Origin: Branchiostoma belcheri
Lineage: Eukaryota > Chordata > Leptocardii > Amphioxiformes > Branchiostomatidae
DNA length: 64,000 bases
Reading direction: 5' to 3'
Assembly (NCBI RefSeq): GCF_001625305.1
Contig: NW_017804176.1
Span: 1,076,930 to 1,140,929 of the forward strand
Below, piece by piece: positions 24,061 through 38,900 of the stretch. A program made the position numbers and the translations under genes. The notes beneath the pieces were generated by a model that was not told the origin of the DNA, ran no database searches, and saw only the letters and a list, made by a program, of their open reading frames with translations. Positions within the stretch are counted from its first letter, which is position 1, and every line of letters begins with the position of its first letter.

Positions 24061-26412
24061 TCGAGAGTAGTATATATAGAACTGGCAAACGTACAAATAC
24101 CAGACAAATACTTGGTAATTGGACAAAGTTCACTGCTGTGTCAAGGCTGTGACTGGTGTAAACATGTATTAAAACAGAAGTCGCACAAAAGGAAGCTTAA
24201 GTCACGATGTAGTAGCTGGCAACCCCACACAATCCCAGCGACGTGTACAGATTGTTCCGGAACCGAACAAGATTAAGAAGGGACCTCTGAGCGACAAGGA
24301 ACGTTAATGACCTGCCTGGTCTTTTCCTGTGTCTTACAGGGAAATCGATCAGTTACGTATATACACACTTGGCTGTCTATTTATATTACTTTGAAGCAAG
24401 ACACATTGTTGTTCTGAAACAGAACAGAAACGTGTACCTACCTATCTTCACATTTCCTGTATCAAATGTTATGTAACGTTACAACTTTTCGTGGTTCGAT
24501 TCTTCTCACCTTCTTCAATATCGCTGAATGTTCTCTGAATTTGATGTGCAGGGGAATTCGTGGCTTCAGTTAGCAATGCCAATGTTGCAACTTGTGGAGG
24601 GCATCTTCTGCTTTTAATATAGCCTTAACCATAAACAGAACGCTATAATAAGAAACATACGCCCTCCAAGACTCGCCACGGCTAGGTTTCAGTGTGTTTT
24701 TGTTCGTCTCTGTTGCCGAGTTTTGTACGTCTTTCAAGTAGTGCGTTTATTTTCTTCGCTGGAGTAGCGGAACCGATCTGAACACGTCCTACATGTGCCA
24801 CCCAGCGTGACGACAAAGGAAGGACACGCCCACCTCTCCACACGCAGCGCCGGGATAGCCTCCTTCGCAGGCCCAGGAACAGGAGCTTTTTAACATCGCT
24901 GATTTTGCTGATTTATACCTACAGCAAACGTCTTCTTGTTGCCGTGGTCTGATGGCTCCCTTTTGGAGCAAAATGCACAAGTAGCAATAGAGAAAACAGG
25001 ATGTAATCAGCAAAAAACTTGTGATACGTACATGGAAACACCTGCCACGCAGCCTGCTACGAGGCTCACGTAGGCTTGACTGTGTTGCGGAATAGGGCCG
25101 GTAGAGCGTGGGTGCACCGTGTAACTGTGCGGTTTGTTCCTGGGTGTACTACTAGTCTCAGCTGCACTACTGCGGACTGTGTTCAGGCTAGGCCTGTCTG
25201 TGTATGAGTATCGTGTTGGCTGCAGTGTTGTCACGGACTCGCATGCCGGTACATGTAAGTGGGGTTACGGCCCTGAACCGTCACTGCCGTTTTCAGTGAG
25301 GAACCGTCCTGCCGTCTACAGCTGCACGGCGGTTTGGTTACAGGATTGAACACACGGCTCGGTTGAACGGACGCTTCCCTTGCGGCTGGTTTACCTTGAC
25401 CCAGACTGTGACCCGAACAAGCGACTAATATTAATAATAATAACAGGTGCGTAACCAGTCAGAACCTTACGCATAGGAACTTCACATGGAGTGTTAGGGC
25501 GCTACTGCGGACGTTGTATTCCAACCCACCAGGTTTTGTACTCTAACGTTATGTTTCAATCAGTACTAGTATATGCCATTATGTGCATGCTTTGCAAGTG
25601 ACGAAACGGCATTTTAAAAGTCTATCAAATTATAAACATGTATTAAGTTTTTGTAACTCATTCTTCTACCTTGAATCAATGATAACACAATATGCCGAGA
25701 GATGGCTTTGCACAGGCCTACGGAAATGCTGTAACTGACATAAATATTGTATTCGCATGCATCATGAGTGACTGGTGAAAATGGTTTAGCGGCAAATTAA
25801 CGGCATTCGGGTTATGCGATGGTAAAACGCGGTCAGCATTTTTGCCGGTGCCGCAGGCTTCTTGTGTTTCGGCGGGTGCACACTGTACACATACTCGTCA
25901 GTACCAGCAACAAAACAGGACCACCAATGCAGGAAGAATTGCTAGAAGTAATAATTGTCAATTCAACAAATTCTGCAAATAGCACGATGCCGAACACAGT
26001 ATAGGATATATCAAATAATCCACCGAGGAGAAATTTATGGAACGTCTGTGTCACCCCGGGGCAAAAACTTAAATTTCTCGGCACAACACAGTCTATATTT
26101 CATGCCTGAAGGCTGGTCACATCCGTCATAATGTCATGATTTTCTTTTGTAAAAGGAGTTTCAGCGAGGTTCAAGTAGTAGCACTGCCCGTACACCCGTC
26201 GACAAGGATCTACGCTTATGTACATGTACTTTGTTCGTCACATGTAAGGCAGCTGAATTTTGAACTACACATCTGAATGACCTCAACTTACTGTACAGAA
26301 GGTAGAAGGACGAATGTAACTAGTACTGACTACCCTTAATTGTCACCCCGAACCGGCTCTGTTGCGTGACTTGTCAGCTTGATAAGTCAGGATGAACATT
26401 GTTAGTAGTCTG

Positions 26413-26632
26413 TACCAGACTCCAATGGGTTGCTGCAAAAATAGTAGAAATTGAGAAAATAGACTGAACACTAAAAATATGCTAGAGGAGTTGGCTAGCC
26501 ATAGGAGTACAGAGCGAGTTACAAAGTGTACTCTTACATGTATGGCTGGCTAACTTCTCCAAGTTGAACATATTATCCAGTCTATTTGCCCAATTTTTAC
26601 TATTTACCATAGCAACCCATTAAAGTCTGGTA
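26413..26632. mobile_element. 220-bp foldback element
   Basis: The terminus taccagact at 26413 is matched by its complement ending at 26632. Inner blocks (aatgggttgct, aaatagactg, gttggctagccata) pair with their complements in order, giving arms of about 90 bp with many mismatches. It is related by its core (gaggagttggctagcc) to the element at the left edge. It is an old non-autonomous transposon. Confidence 0.7.
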
Positions 26633-29600
26633 GATACTGTAGTGGTGAGCATGACTCCATTCTTCTGTAGTTTTTATCATCTTGGCCTTTGATATTTTTG
26701 AGTATGTCCAAAACTACTTTCATTGGATGGTGTCTTGTCACGAGCAAGAACAACATGGCCACTGATGCTCTGGGCTCTTAAAATGCCAAAGGCAAGACTG
26801 CAGCAGACATCAGTGTACCTGGAAACTAGTTCATTGACAACCTGTTCCATACACCTACATGTGTACCTTCCTAGTTAGTACCTGCAGAAGAAGGCTGGAT
26901 TCCAGTCTATCTGTCAGTGTTGTAGCTACCTTCTGTTGGTGGTAATGGCTCGGATAATTGTTCTTGATGTTCATTAAAATAAGTGCATTTTCCTCACGAT
27001 CGAGTCCTTTTCAGCCCCAGTATTAAATTCAGCGGAAGCATCAATATTTTATCAAGGATGGAAGCACAACAAAGGATAGATGTAGCGCCTGCATGGTCTA
27101 TTGTAGCAGGTATATAATTGCAGTGTGCAAAACAGAGGGTATAAGTTATACCTGATGATCTATTGCTATTGCTGACTAGAAAAGAGAAGACAAAAGGCAT
27201 ATGAGATCCAGATTAACAGATCTAGAGATGCTTTATACTTGGAAGTAGAGCTGTGTTTGGCCAATCATGTGTAAGTTACAAGTATACAGATAACCGTCCC
27301 TTTAAGTGGTAGGTGGAGTATTTTCAACTTTTCTGAATATCCGATGAAAGTTGTTTGTCATTTAGGGATGCAGTTCTCCTATATCAAAATGTAGAAATGG
27401 TGCCCAATAATGCTTTATTTTATTCAGGTACAGGTACACCAGATGTTCAGGTTCCGGACCTGTACCTAAATGATTTGAAGGTAATGAAGTGCTACCTATT
27501 GTCAGCCGATTTATTCAAAACATCGTTTATCATTAAGTACGTGCAGACAGAGCCAAATATCTCTATCCCATATATTTCATGTGTTCAATACTCCAATATC
27601 AAATCATATTTTGTGAGTGCAGGTCTCTCATTGCTCTTACCCAGGGGCCATAGAGTTGGCTTGGTAGGGCAGCTATAGAGTACTAATATTTGAATGTTTA
27701 TGTATTGTATTGTTATGATTGAACATTAAGTCATACAAAGCCACCACAGGGTTACAAGTTATCATATTAAGCTCTCCCTGGAAATTTACAGCAAGGTCCC
27801 CCGGTGCTGTAGGCCTGCATGGAGAGAATGAAAATCTACCTGAAACAAGCAAACGTTGAGGGATCGATCTAAGCAAAATTTCTCAAGGTGGTCCAGTGAT
27901 AAGCACATTCAATAATTACTCCATTACTCAGGCCACACCAATTTGATTTGTTAGTTCTCGGATTTGCCCGCTCCTTTTTTTCTGATTTGCAAAAAAAAAA
28001 AAAAAGATTCAGGTTCTAAAAGTTTTAAATTCAATTTGTTTAAATTGTAAACCAGCCTGGTATATGTTGACTTCATAGCTCCTATCTTAGCTTATGATGC
28101 TATCATATGATGCTTAGGCCTGTTTTCATTTTTTTCCACCCAGTCGCTTCAGATTTTTTTCAGAAATCCCGTACACTCCCGGCCCCTGGAGTTAACTTAG
28201 TGTTTAAGTAGCCAAGGACATGCAGACAAGTGTTTCCTGCCATGGATGAGCATATATCACCGATATCTCCGCAGGATCAGCGTCGCACGCCCATGTATTA
28301 TTGATATTGATCCGTCTGACGGGAGTGGGTCGTATATCTTCCAATTGGATCAATACTTTCTGCAGCCTGCATTCTAATGACTCAGCCACGGAATTACTCT
28401 CTGGAAAAGAGATACCAGGACAAAAAGTCCTCCATGTATTGTAATCAGTTCCACCTTTGATGTTGTCACGACCCGAGGTAATTTGTGCCCAGGCCGGTGA
28501 CTGCGTAGGTGGTTGATGGAGTGTTGATGGAGAAACTTTAAAGTCCTTTCAGCAGTTTCTGTTCACTATGGAGTCACCCTGATACAATTGTGTATGACTC
28601 GGTAATGGAAACATATAGTCCACACAAGCTTTATGCTAATCGATTCTGACACTGGGAAATTTAGGCACGCATTCATATACTTCAGCTTAATTAACGACCA
28701 ATGGCACTAATGTCCTGGCCAGGTCATGTGACCCAGACTGACCAACCAGAGATCAGTAAACAGATGAACATTCTGAGGTACTTTTAGTTCTTATCTCAGA
28801 GACTAGGTCAGCAAGGGAAATTTGGCTAATTACATAATGCAGGGTCTTAGACAACCATCAGACTTGTGGACTCTAAGAAATCTTATCATCTCACAATTGG
28901 CTCCTGGTGACACCTGTTGCTTACTGTTACATTCAGTTGACCCCAATTCATACAAATTACTACCACAATTGTCCAAATATGGTTCAAAAAGATTATAACT
29001 TGAATACATCACCTCAAAATGGACTTACAGTTATCTGTAACTGAATCACACCCTTAAGTTGACCCCAATCCATACAAATTACTTTATGACTACATTTGTT
29101 TATGAAAGTTAAGAAAAGGATAAAGTTTAACAAGATTGTGACTGACTGTGCAGCTGAGGTTGACCTGGTTCCATATAAACTACATCACGACTATTAGGTT
29201 TGTCCACAACAAAGGATTTAGAGGATGAAGCTTCTCATTTTTGTGGATAAACTCTTAAATCCTGTTGGATTGCCCTGCATGGAAATGATAACATTAGCCA
29301 GGGTTTAACTGCATCAGTCAGCATAAATGTCTGCATAAACTGGGACTGTAAAGTCTTTCACGTCAACGGGCTTTTAAATCATCGTACAGTAACTGAAGGG
29401 AAAGAAACATAGCTGGTCAGCATTAAGCTGATCCCCCTATCATAGAGTGGACTAGTCCATCCAGCTATTCTGAGCCAATGCAAGTTTCTGTATGAGGCTC
29501 TGTCTGAATTTTCCTCTTTCTCACCATCTATAGGAAGAGCAGGAAACAGTGAAGGGACAAAACATCGCCGTGGCAACAGATGGGAGCGGTTACCATGGCT

Positions 29601-32600
29601 ACAGACAGAAGCCATTGCCTTGACTACATGACCGCAGACTGAAGGAGACAGCACACATAAAGGTTCATCAGTGTACAGTGTTTCATGTACATGTCCGGTA
29701 GGTCCAGCTAATTTTAACTCGGCCTTGAATAGCTATCAATACTTACAGGATCAAAGATTTTTAACCCCTTTGCACCTCCTCTGTGACAAAAAGAAATAAA
29801 ACCCCAAAAAGGAATAAAAAGATTTTTCGCATGGCATATTCAGTCTCTAAAATGACAAAATCTTCAGTTAGTACACCTGAATTGAACCAGGGAAAACCCC
29901 TGCCTGCTGTTTTTTGTTGATGTATGGGTAGATCATATAACACTACTAAGCTCTAAGCTCTATATTAAGACGACAGCATAGCTCCCATAAGCCTCTCAGC
30001 ACCACTAACAGGTGCAGTCGATCTGTTCAACCAAACAAAGTCTGGAAAACAAACAACATTTACCAAATTAAAAGTCAATTTCAAACATTCATCCAGTGAT
30101 GTAGTTGAGGCAAACGTGCTGCCAAAAGACCCAACTTCTCTTCCTCAGATCTTCAGAATTTACAGTGTGAAATTTCTTATATTATGAGGGGAATTTCCTC
30201 AGCTGTCCCTGTCTGTTATAGCCTGACTGGTGCCATCCTGTTTACTGGGGTCACATAAAATTATTTGTGAGGGAGCGTATATGGGAAGCACAGTAAACTG
30301 AAATTTGGCTATATCTGTTAGACAGAAGGGTGGATTTATTACAGGTCGATTATTATAGACCCCACAGGGCTGTGAAGAATAGAGTCCTCCATATATTACC
30401 TCCATTTCAGGATCCTAACCTGGTGTTCTAACATTTGACTTTTTCCACTGACTGCAGTTTTCTGATTGCCACTAAAACATTTGGAGGCTAGCAAAATTAA
30501 TCAAGTGATTAGTCATCTAAACACCAAAAATGCTAACCCAAGAGCCTGATATTAAGGATATGGGGAGAAGACATCAGGGTATCATTATTGATTATCTACT
30601 CAATGTCACTTTCTGGTGATATATTACTTTGCCTTCACTTTCACTTTGTCTGTGGATTCACACATTCTGTCGCTAATTCTGAGAAAAGCATTTGGTGCAA
30701 CAGAGATGGAAGGGAATAAAAGAAATAAAATGCCCCAAGTTAAGAAAGGGAGAAAAACACCAACTTATTTCATTATAGATGTTGTCTGTGAAGGTTTTAT
30801 CTATTAGATAACATTAAAATTACAATGTCAGTTAAGATACTAAACCTTGAGGCTTAGTATCCTTATCTTAAGAGACTTTGGTCTTTTTGGTCTATTCTAG
30901 ATAATAAATATTCATACATTGGGTCCTTTAACTATTAGTCTCTATTGGAAGCAGGCTAAAATCAACAGACTTAAAAGATTAGTCATGCTTTATGAGCCCA
31001 AATCCCTGTTGAAAAAATACAGAACACACCCATTATGGAACTTAATGGGCCATTATGAGTTAACTGTTTTTCAGATTTTCTACAAAGTTCCAGAAGCTCG
31101 TGACGATGGTATGATAGTTTTAGCTATGGAATTTGAGAATTATTGCTTCAGGGGAACTAGTGACTCATTGGAATGTAGACTCACTTGTGTCTCAGCTGAT
31201 CAGGCAGACATACTGGTTATACAGGGTTAGTCAGAACATACACTACGTCTTGGCAGGGTCATACGTACATGTACCGTGGATAGTCCTGACTCCTGACACA
31301 ACAACAAGGTAAGATATGAAGTCAGATATGTGTAATATGTTCTTGCATTTACACCCATAAGGTTACGATCACTCATGCGACAAGTACGTACAGACTGAGT
31401 CATCCATGAACGTGGCTTGTCCCCCCAGGCAAACATAAATAAACAACAAGACTTGGCCAGCATATACACATAACAGTTTGGAGGGATAGGACATAGTACT
31501 CTGACAACTACATGTAAACCACTAGAATATTTTTAGTGTACATGATGTACGTACTGTTAAGTGTTAGGGGTGAAACGTGGGCCAGTTCTGAAATGTAACT
31601 GACGGGACATGACAGGAAGACATGACATTGTACATAATTGTACCCACACCCACACACATGTACACATGTAGTACTACCCACACCCACACACTACATGAAA
31701 GAGGCATAGGTGTGACACTGGACACAAAAGTAGGTCAGATTTCGTTGCTTTAGTACAAAAATTATGCAACTGTTCTTCTTTTTTAATTTCACTAATGACT
31801 TTTGCACAATTATAGTTTAAATAACTCTATTAGGATATTGACCCAGGCCAGTCTGAAACAGAAACTTGAAGACACATGACTTGTATACCAGCCTTGTTAA
31901 ACTCCCACCCACTTGCTTAATAGTCATGTAATGTATGAAATGTATTATGCTTCAGCTGACTGTAAGCAACGCTAATGTCATTTGAATTACACTCAATATG
32001 TACCATCATCATAAGTCATCATCAGAAACGATGGACAACCAGAGTACAATATGTACCCCAGGCCTGTAGTTTGTGACTTATGGTTATGTGCAAGGTAGCT
32101 ACTGTTACAGCATAATTCTTAATTATAACTTAATACTGTATTCAATGAGTCAAAATCTATTTGTGTTGCTTTGGGGAAAATTTTCTGATTTCTGAAAATA
32201 ATGACTACTCACCTGAGTGATTAGAGTGACAGGGCTGCAATTATGCGCTACTACGTGTATGCTTACATGCAAGCAAACATAACCCTCATAATGATACTCA
32301 GTACACAGGATAAATACACTGTACACAGTCCTAACTGTGGACACAATCATCCTTCACTGACATTACAAACCATGCATAAGGCTTTTATCACGCAAATTGA
32401 TAGCATTGCTGTAATGAACTGGAAGCAATTTTAAAAGACATCTAAATCACTTCTGCTGCCAGGTTTTTCCCATGGTCTTCTACTGTTGCTGTCTGAAGGT
32501 TTTATGGACAAGAATTCTATAATCTGCGAGCAGGTGTTTTAGTCTACATTGTAAATGTCAGTTCTTATCTTGTCAACTGGGGTGTCCTAATCTCTGGAGA

Positions 32601-33448
32601 TTGTGGAGGTGAAGGTGTGTGTTTGTGTGAATAGTGAGATTGAGAGGGGAAGATTGAGAGAGAGCAATCCACTAAGTGAGAGAGAGAGAAAAAGATAGAG
32701 GGGGGGGGGATATTTCCAGGCACAATGAACTTCTAGCACTGCAACATACGTTTGGCAATACCAGTCTTATGTAGTCTGTTATATGCTTTCTGTGCTGTCA
32801 TATTAAGTTATCATGTAATAGAGAGGAAATGATTTTACTGTGCACCTGTCAGAACCAGACATCTTTCCTGCCGCTGTCCCTGTCTTTCCAATTTTCTTTA
32901 GGAATCCAATACCGTGAAACTTAATATAATTGTAAACCTGAGTCGAGAACAAGTATCAATCATAATAAGACAAACAGGAAGAGAAACTGCCAACAAGATA
33001 ATATTAGTCATGGGAACTAGGCACATTTCTCATTGTTAAAAAATCTGTGACCACAGTGCATGAACATGCATACATGTAGCCGGCCACTTGCCATTCAGAG
33101 TTCCCTTTGTGAGACATACATGACTCTTTGTAAGAAATGAGCTGGCACCGACACGGCTCATTTCTGGGAAATGATAACAAGGTTTAGTTAACTTGAAAGG
33201 AGATACAACACATACTTCTGAAAGCCAGTTTGGTTTGCGCTAATGGTCTTTTTGCTGAGCATGAAAGACTCCAGGATTCAATTAACTGGAAAAATCCATT
33301 TCTTCAGTCTGCTCCACATAATTAGAAAGTCCATCAATTCAGAAATATGTTCTAGCATATTATCCCAACATCTACACATTACACACAGAGGTGTACAAAA
33401 GCCAAAAGAATTTGTATGCAAAAATTATGTAATATTATACATTATATT

Positions 33449-33880
33449 AGGGCTGCGTACCTAAACGCAACATCAGGTACAGGTACAGGTACCGGTACAG
33501 AGGTTTAGGTACAGGTCCGGACCTGTACCTGTACCTGAACAATTTGACAAATTAACACGTGTTCTTCACATTTTCAATCATGACACAAACAATAATAAAG
33601 TGTTGACAACTTGTCAGTATCTTCCAATCACAACCCTGGATCAGCCACACTCTCGCGATGTCTCGTGAGACTGAGGATCTCAAATCAATCGACGGTGTTT
33701 ACGTCTTTTCCAGTGCTAATTTTTCGTCTTTGTGGTAGGATTTACCTATCTTTAGTCATATACATGGTGTAAACTAGCTATTTCGGTATATACTCGTTAC
33801 TTCATGATCCGGTATTTTGGACCTGTACCGAAACGATTTTTACGGTATTGGACCGGTACAGTGTACCGGTCCGCAGCCCT
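33449..33880. mobile_element. 432-bp non-autonomous DNA transposon with 10-bp target duplication
   Basis: The terminal inverted repeat agggctgcg (33449-33457) and its complement (33872-33880) bound the element. The 10-bp direct repeat acattatatt lies immediately outside at 33439-33448 and 33881-33890. Near both ends are short runs rich in ggtac and ggtacc palindromes (aggtacaggtaccggtacag on the left). There is no transposase ORF. The terminus resembles hAT ends, but a 10-bp duplication is longer than the usual 8 bp, so the superfamily is uncertain. A fragment with the same ggtacaggt and ccggacctgtac blocks occurs near 27427-27475. Confidence 0.85.
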
Positions 33881-35574
33881 ACATTATATTGTAGGTACCC
33901 TGTGGCTAGCTCTGGCATCATAATAGGCAAGTTGGGCACGATATAGTATGACTTAGTATTTGGCTAATATATAATAAAGTCTTAGTATTGGTCCTTTTGA
34001 TTTTGTATTTCACTACCGTAACGGTAACTGTAACTGTACATAATTTATCTAATGAGTCTAATATGATAGAAAACCTTCAAAATTTATATAGAATATATAA
34101 CATTACAGTTACTGTATTTTTGTAATAAAATACAATGTACAAAACCAAAAGGGCCTATTGAAAATTCTCAGCATCCTAATAGTAACTGAATCACAATGGG
34201 GGAAAACAGGAACTTCAGGTAACAATGACTGTGATGAATGTGACTACGACATTGCTGTGGACCTTGTGGGAATTCTGCTTGTTAAAAACACCTGATGCCG
34301 GCAGGAGTGAAATTGGAAAGTGGCTCTGTGTCCATTTGTATCTATAGTATAGATGGGTATCCTGTAATCTATGGGTCCAGTGGGACCACAGGAACATGAG
34401 CATTGACCGCTGTGGGTAAAATGTAATTACAGCAGTAACGTCAAGCACAGACGCATAGCTATTAAGTAAGTCTTGTAGCAAAGTTTGGCTTTGCATCTTG
34501 ATGGAATGGTTTGTAGGAATGGTCCACCCTGAAGTACTATTGTCCCAGTAGGCTGTCAGAAACAAATTTAACTGAAGGTGCACTGATTCAGAAGGTTTAA
34601 CTTCACAGAAGGATGATACAATCTTCCTGGCTAGAACATTTGGGCAGTGTTTCTCCGAGTGGTTTTACAACTACGTGACAGTACATTAAAGGGTCTGTTC
34701 AGTTTGGTATGTAGTGTATAGGGAGAATCCTAACAAGACTTTGGGACAATTCAGCATTTAGCTAGTAGGAGGCTTGTTTAGATATGAGAGAAAGTCTTGT
34801 GTTTGATGACCTTTTTGGAAACAAAATGTGACCTAACCAAATGCTTGGAAACCCTATAAGCAGCAATGACCAATGTAATGGATTTAATATATAATCTCAA
34901 ATATACTTAATATGTTAAAATTTATGTATGAATTCAGATCAGTTTTTCTCCTTCTGATTCAGAAGTAAGAAGCACTGTCAGTGCAGGTGGTCCATGCATA
35001 GTTCTTAAAGTCTGTCAGTTGAGATGTGAAATACACAGACTATTTCACCAGGTTATTTCATGCCCTTGTCAATGGCAATGTCCCAGACAGTCTGTTGACA
35101 TTGACTAGAAAAGTCCTTCATACTCACAGTGGCTAAGATTGATTGTCTTTTCTGCAGGTCCCCAACATATTTATATTACAAGCTCTTGGTTCATTTCCCA
35201 CAGGGTCGAAAGATCACATCCATTAACCTTCCAATCACTCACAGATCAATTTTCCCACTTGTGGTACAAGCAATAACTCATCATCTCTCTGAAGAGAAAT
35301 CTATGCTCTACAAATGTAGGTGTGAAGGACAGATTCCCCTGGAAAGTTATAATTTAATTATAAGGCAGCCTGTTTGGTCTGGCAGATTTTCCAAAAAGGA
35401 TAGTACCAGTTAGTACCGTGAGTCATGTAAACATTTCCTGTAGTTTCCAGGCTTCAAGGAGATGGATACTCGCTTTTCTGATTACCAATACATACTGTAG
35501 GTGTGAAAGACACAGTCCATAACATTCACCAAGGACCTCAACTGTGTAAAGTAACATTTTCCTTTTGTTCCCAG

Positions 35575-35940
35575 GATCTGAAGAGTGACTGCTGACTCTC
35601 TACAGTGCTCCACCACTACTCTACACGGAGTGTGAACTTGAAGGAAGCCCTGATCATGACCACCTTCTCAGCAACCATTTTGCAGATAAGAGCATAATGA
35701 GAGTCACACAAGCTTGTACATGTAGGTCAACGTCACAGACATCCCCTGAGCACTGAGATGAAGATATAAACTTGTCAGTTCACGCCCGTCCAACAGTTTC
35801 CCTCTACATGTGCAGGACTGCCTTGACATGAGAACTATCCGAATGTGTGAGATGGAAAGTGGCGAGATCACGTGAAGTTAGCCTTGCTGGAAACTATAGA
35901 TAAGGACTAGTTTTGTGCAAAGGAATCAAAATCAGCCACA
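35575..35940 (+). other. Probable 5' UTR exon portion of the class C GPCR
   Basis: A good acceptor (ccttttgttcccag) ends at 35574, and the sequence then runs without another obvious splice signal to the start codon at 35941. This suggests an untranslated upstream exon somewhere 5' and a 5' UTR of at least 366 nt here. This is inference from splice-site appearance only. Confidence 0.35.
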
Positions 35941-38900
35941 ATGTTACAGCTCTGCAAAAGAACATTTGTAAGTGCTGCTGTATATGTGATTTGCTACTTG
36001 TGCCTCCATGTGAGTCGATCTGCCGTGGCCATGGATGGCTTCTTGTCGTACCACGGTGACATCATGCTGGGTGGGTTGTTCTCGATGCACACTGTACTAC
36101 AGACGGCCCAGGACAACCAGCTGGCCACAGAAGCGCAGTGCACGAACTTCCGCTACCGTGGTTTCCGCGAACTCAGTGCCATGAGGTTCGCTATCGAGGA
36201 GATCAATAACAGCACGACGCTGCTACCTGACGTCAAACTTGGCTACAACATCTTTGACGACTGTAACCACGTGAAGAAAGCGCTCGCTGCTTCGCTACGG
36301 TTTGCAGCCAGGAACAACATCGCCACAATCGGGTTCGACGATGACTGCCAGTGTAACTTTGCGAACCCGGCGACACTAGGTGTCGTCGGGCCAACCAGCT
36401 CTGACATCACCATATCAGTGGCAAACCTACTTGGGCTTTTTGACATACCCATGATCAGCTACGCTGCAACCAGCAAGAAGCTGAGCGACAAATCCCAGTT
36501 CCCCAACTTTCTCAGGACAGTTCCCAGTGACTTTCAACAGCCCAAAGTCATGGCAGAAGTAGTTGCACACTTTAACTGGACGTGGGTGGGAACCATAGCA
36601 GGCGACAACTCTTATGGGCGACCAGGAATCGAACAGTTCCTGACAGAAGCTGAAAACAAAGGTATCTGTGTTGCTTTTACAAAGTACATCACAGCGTCAG
36701 AAGGGATCGATGACGCCCTTCGAGCAATAGAGAACAACCCGGATGTGAAGGTCATAGTTGCTTTCATTGGTGGGTCAAACCTAGAACCTCTTATAAGCCG
36801 TGTGACGAGAAACGACATCACGTGGATTGCGTCGGAAGCCTGGTCCACGTCTTCCTCCATTCTCCAGTTCACCGACGTGACCCGCGGCACCCTGGGTATC
36901 CAGCTTCGCACTGGCAAAATCGAGGGTTTTAAGGAATACCTGCGCAGGTTGAGCCCCCTTAAAGAGCCTCACAACAAACTCCTGCAGGCCATGTGGGAGG
37001 AGGAGTTCAACTGTAAGTATGAACCCGACAACACGACATGTGCCTCCCCTCCCCCCGGTGACGTCACCCCCACCCCAGGGATCCACGTAGCTACCCAGAA
37101 CTGCACCTCCATCCTCTGCACACGCCAGGAGAGTCTGAATGGCTCAAAGCTGCTCAACTTCAACGACTTGGAGCTTACAACGGCCTTCCACTCATACGTG
37201 GCCGTCTATGCCTATGCACACGCGCTACACGACATCTTTGCCTGCCGTCCTGAAACCAGCCCACTGTCTGATAGGTCTGTACCTTTTGATGTATCTTTAC
37301 ATGAATCTTTAATGTTCTCAGAATGTCTTTTCTGGGCTGGCAATAGGGGCTGACAATTGCAGCATCCAGAACTCTCAACATTTTTCTGAATAATATTTCA
37401 TATCACTGTAGGTCCTGCCCCAATGTCTCTGCCATCACACCTCGCCAGCTGCTGCAGTTTGTACGGAACGTCAACTTCACTGACTCCGTGGGCGAGATCG
37501 TGACCTTCGACGAGAACGGAGAACCAGCGCCGCACTACAGCATCCTGAACTGGCAGGAGAAGAACGGGAAGCTGGAGACTGTGCAAGTGGCAGACGCTGT
37601 GGGGAGCCAGGGTCTGGACCTGAACCACAGCATACAGTGGAACAATGGGGCTAACATCACGAACACTCAGGTACATGTAATACATAAAAATGGGATCAGA
37701 CAATTCAGTCAGACCACTGTCATTAGGGTTTCAGTTATGGTAGAGTTAGGATCAACACCAGTACCATTGACAATTGTTAGGGTTAGGGTTTGGGTAGAGT
37801 TAGGGCTGGACGAACACCATTGACAGTTGTTAGGGTTAGGGCTCTTCCTACATTATATATATACATTGTAGGTAGGTTTGACTTGGCCAAATTAGCTATG
37901 GTCTGACTTGACAATGGCCAGATCTCCCTTAAGCTTGTATCTTGTTAAGTGCAAGTCACGCAACAACAGACCAGATTTTGAACTGTTGACTACAGAATCA
38001 TACCCAGTGGCTGTGGCTTTTGCCAAATGGTTGTTGTTTGTTGTTTACAGGTTCCGGTGTCCACCTGTAGTGAAACCTGCCAAGCAGGTTTCTTCAAGGG
38101 GAGGATAGAAGGGAAACCTACATGCTGCTGGAAATGTCAGTCATGTGGGGAAGGCAACATTTCAACTACCATAGGTAAATTGAATTTTCTATTGAATCAC
38201 GCACACTAACTATATATGTCATGTACATTTGTAACACTTCACTGCAGCTACAGAAGATAAAATTTGAACTACAGGATGACAGGCAACATTTCAACAACTA
38301 TTACAAATTTAACATCAGAGCAAGATGCTGAAATTTAGATCCAGGCAACATTTCAACAGTTACTGTAACATATCTACATTGTAGGAACAAAAATAATGGA
38401 GGAAATAGTCTGTGATAGCTAGCAGTACAGTGTAACAGTTGCTGACAAATGCAGGATAGCAGCACTGTCAGTGTGGTACAATTTGCTTTTGTTACATACA
38501 TTATAATGCTACTTTATTTTGTAAGTACAACTTCTTATTGCTCCTACAGATGCAGACAGCTGCAAACAATGCGGTGAGCGGGAATACAGCAGCAAGGACC
38601 ATACTAAATGTCTCAACCGTGAGGTGGACTTTCTAGACTGGACGGAACCCATGGCCATTGTGTTCGTCTGCCTGATCTGCCTTGGCACCATTCTGACAAT
38701 TTTAATCACAATACTGTTTATCGTGAAGCGGAATACTCCCGTTGTGAAGGCGTCGAGTCGCGAGCTACTGTTCCTTCTGCTGCTGGGCCTCCTACTGTGT
38801 TTCCTCAGCTTTCTGCCTTTCATCGGGATTCCCACCAACTTTACCTGCATCTTACGACCCTTTCCACTGGGCCTGGGTTTCGCACTCAGCATTTCTGTCA

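Noticed and set aside
27427..27475. ggtacaggt / ccggacctgtac block
   Set aside because: It resembles the subterminal palindromes of the 33449-33880 element, but no termini or duplication are visible, so it is noted only as a possible fragment.
30919..31230. 103-codon ORF in the gene desert
   Set aside because: There are no recognisable motifs, composition is A/T-rich and there are no partner exons nearby. It is probably random.
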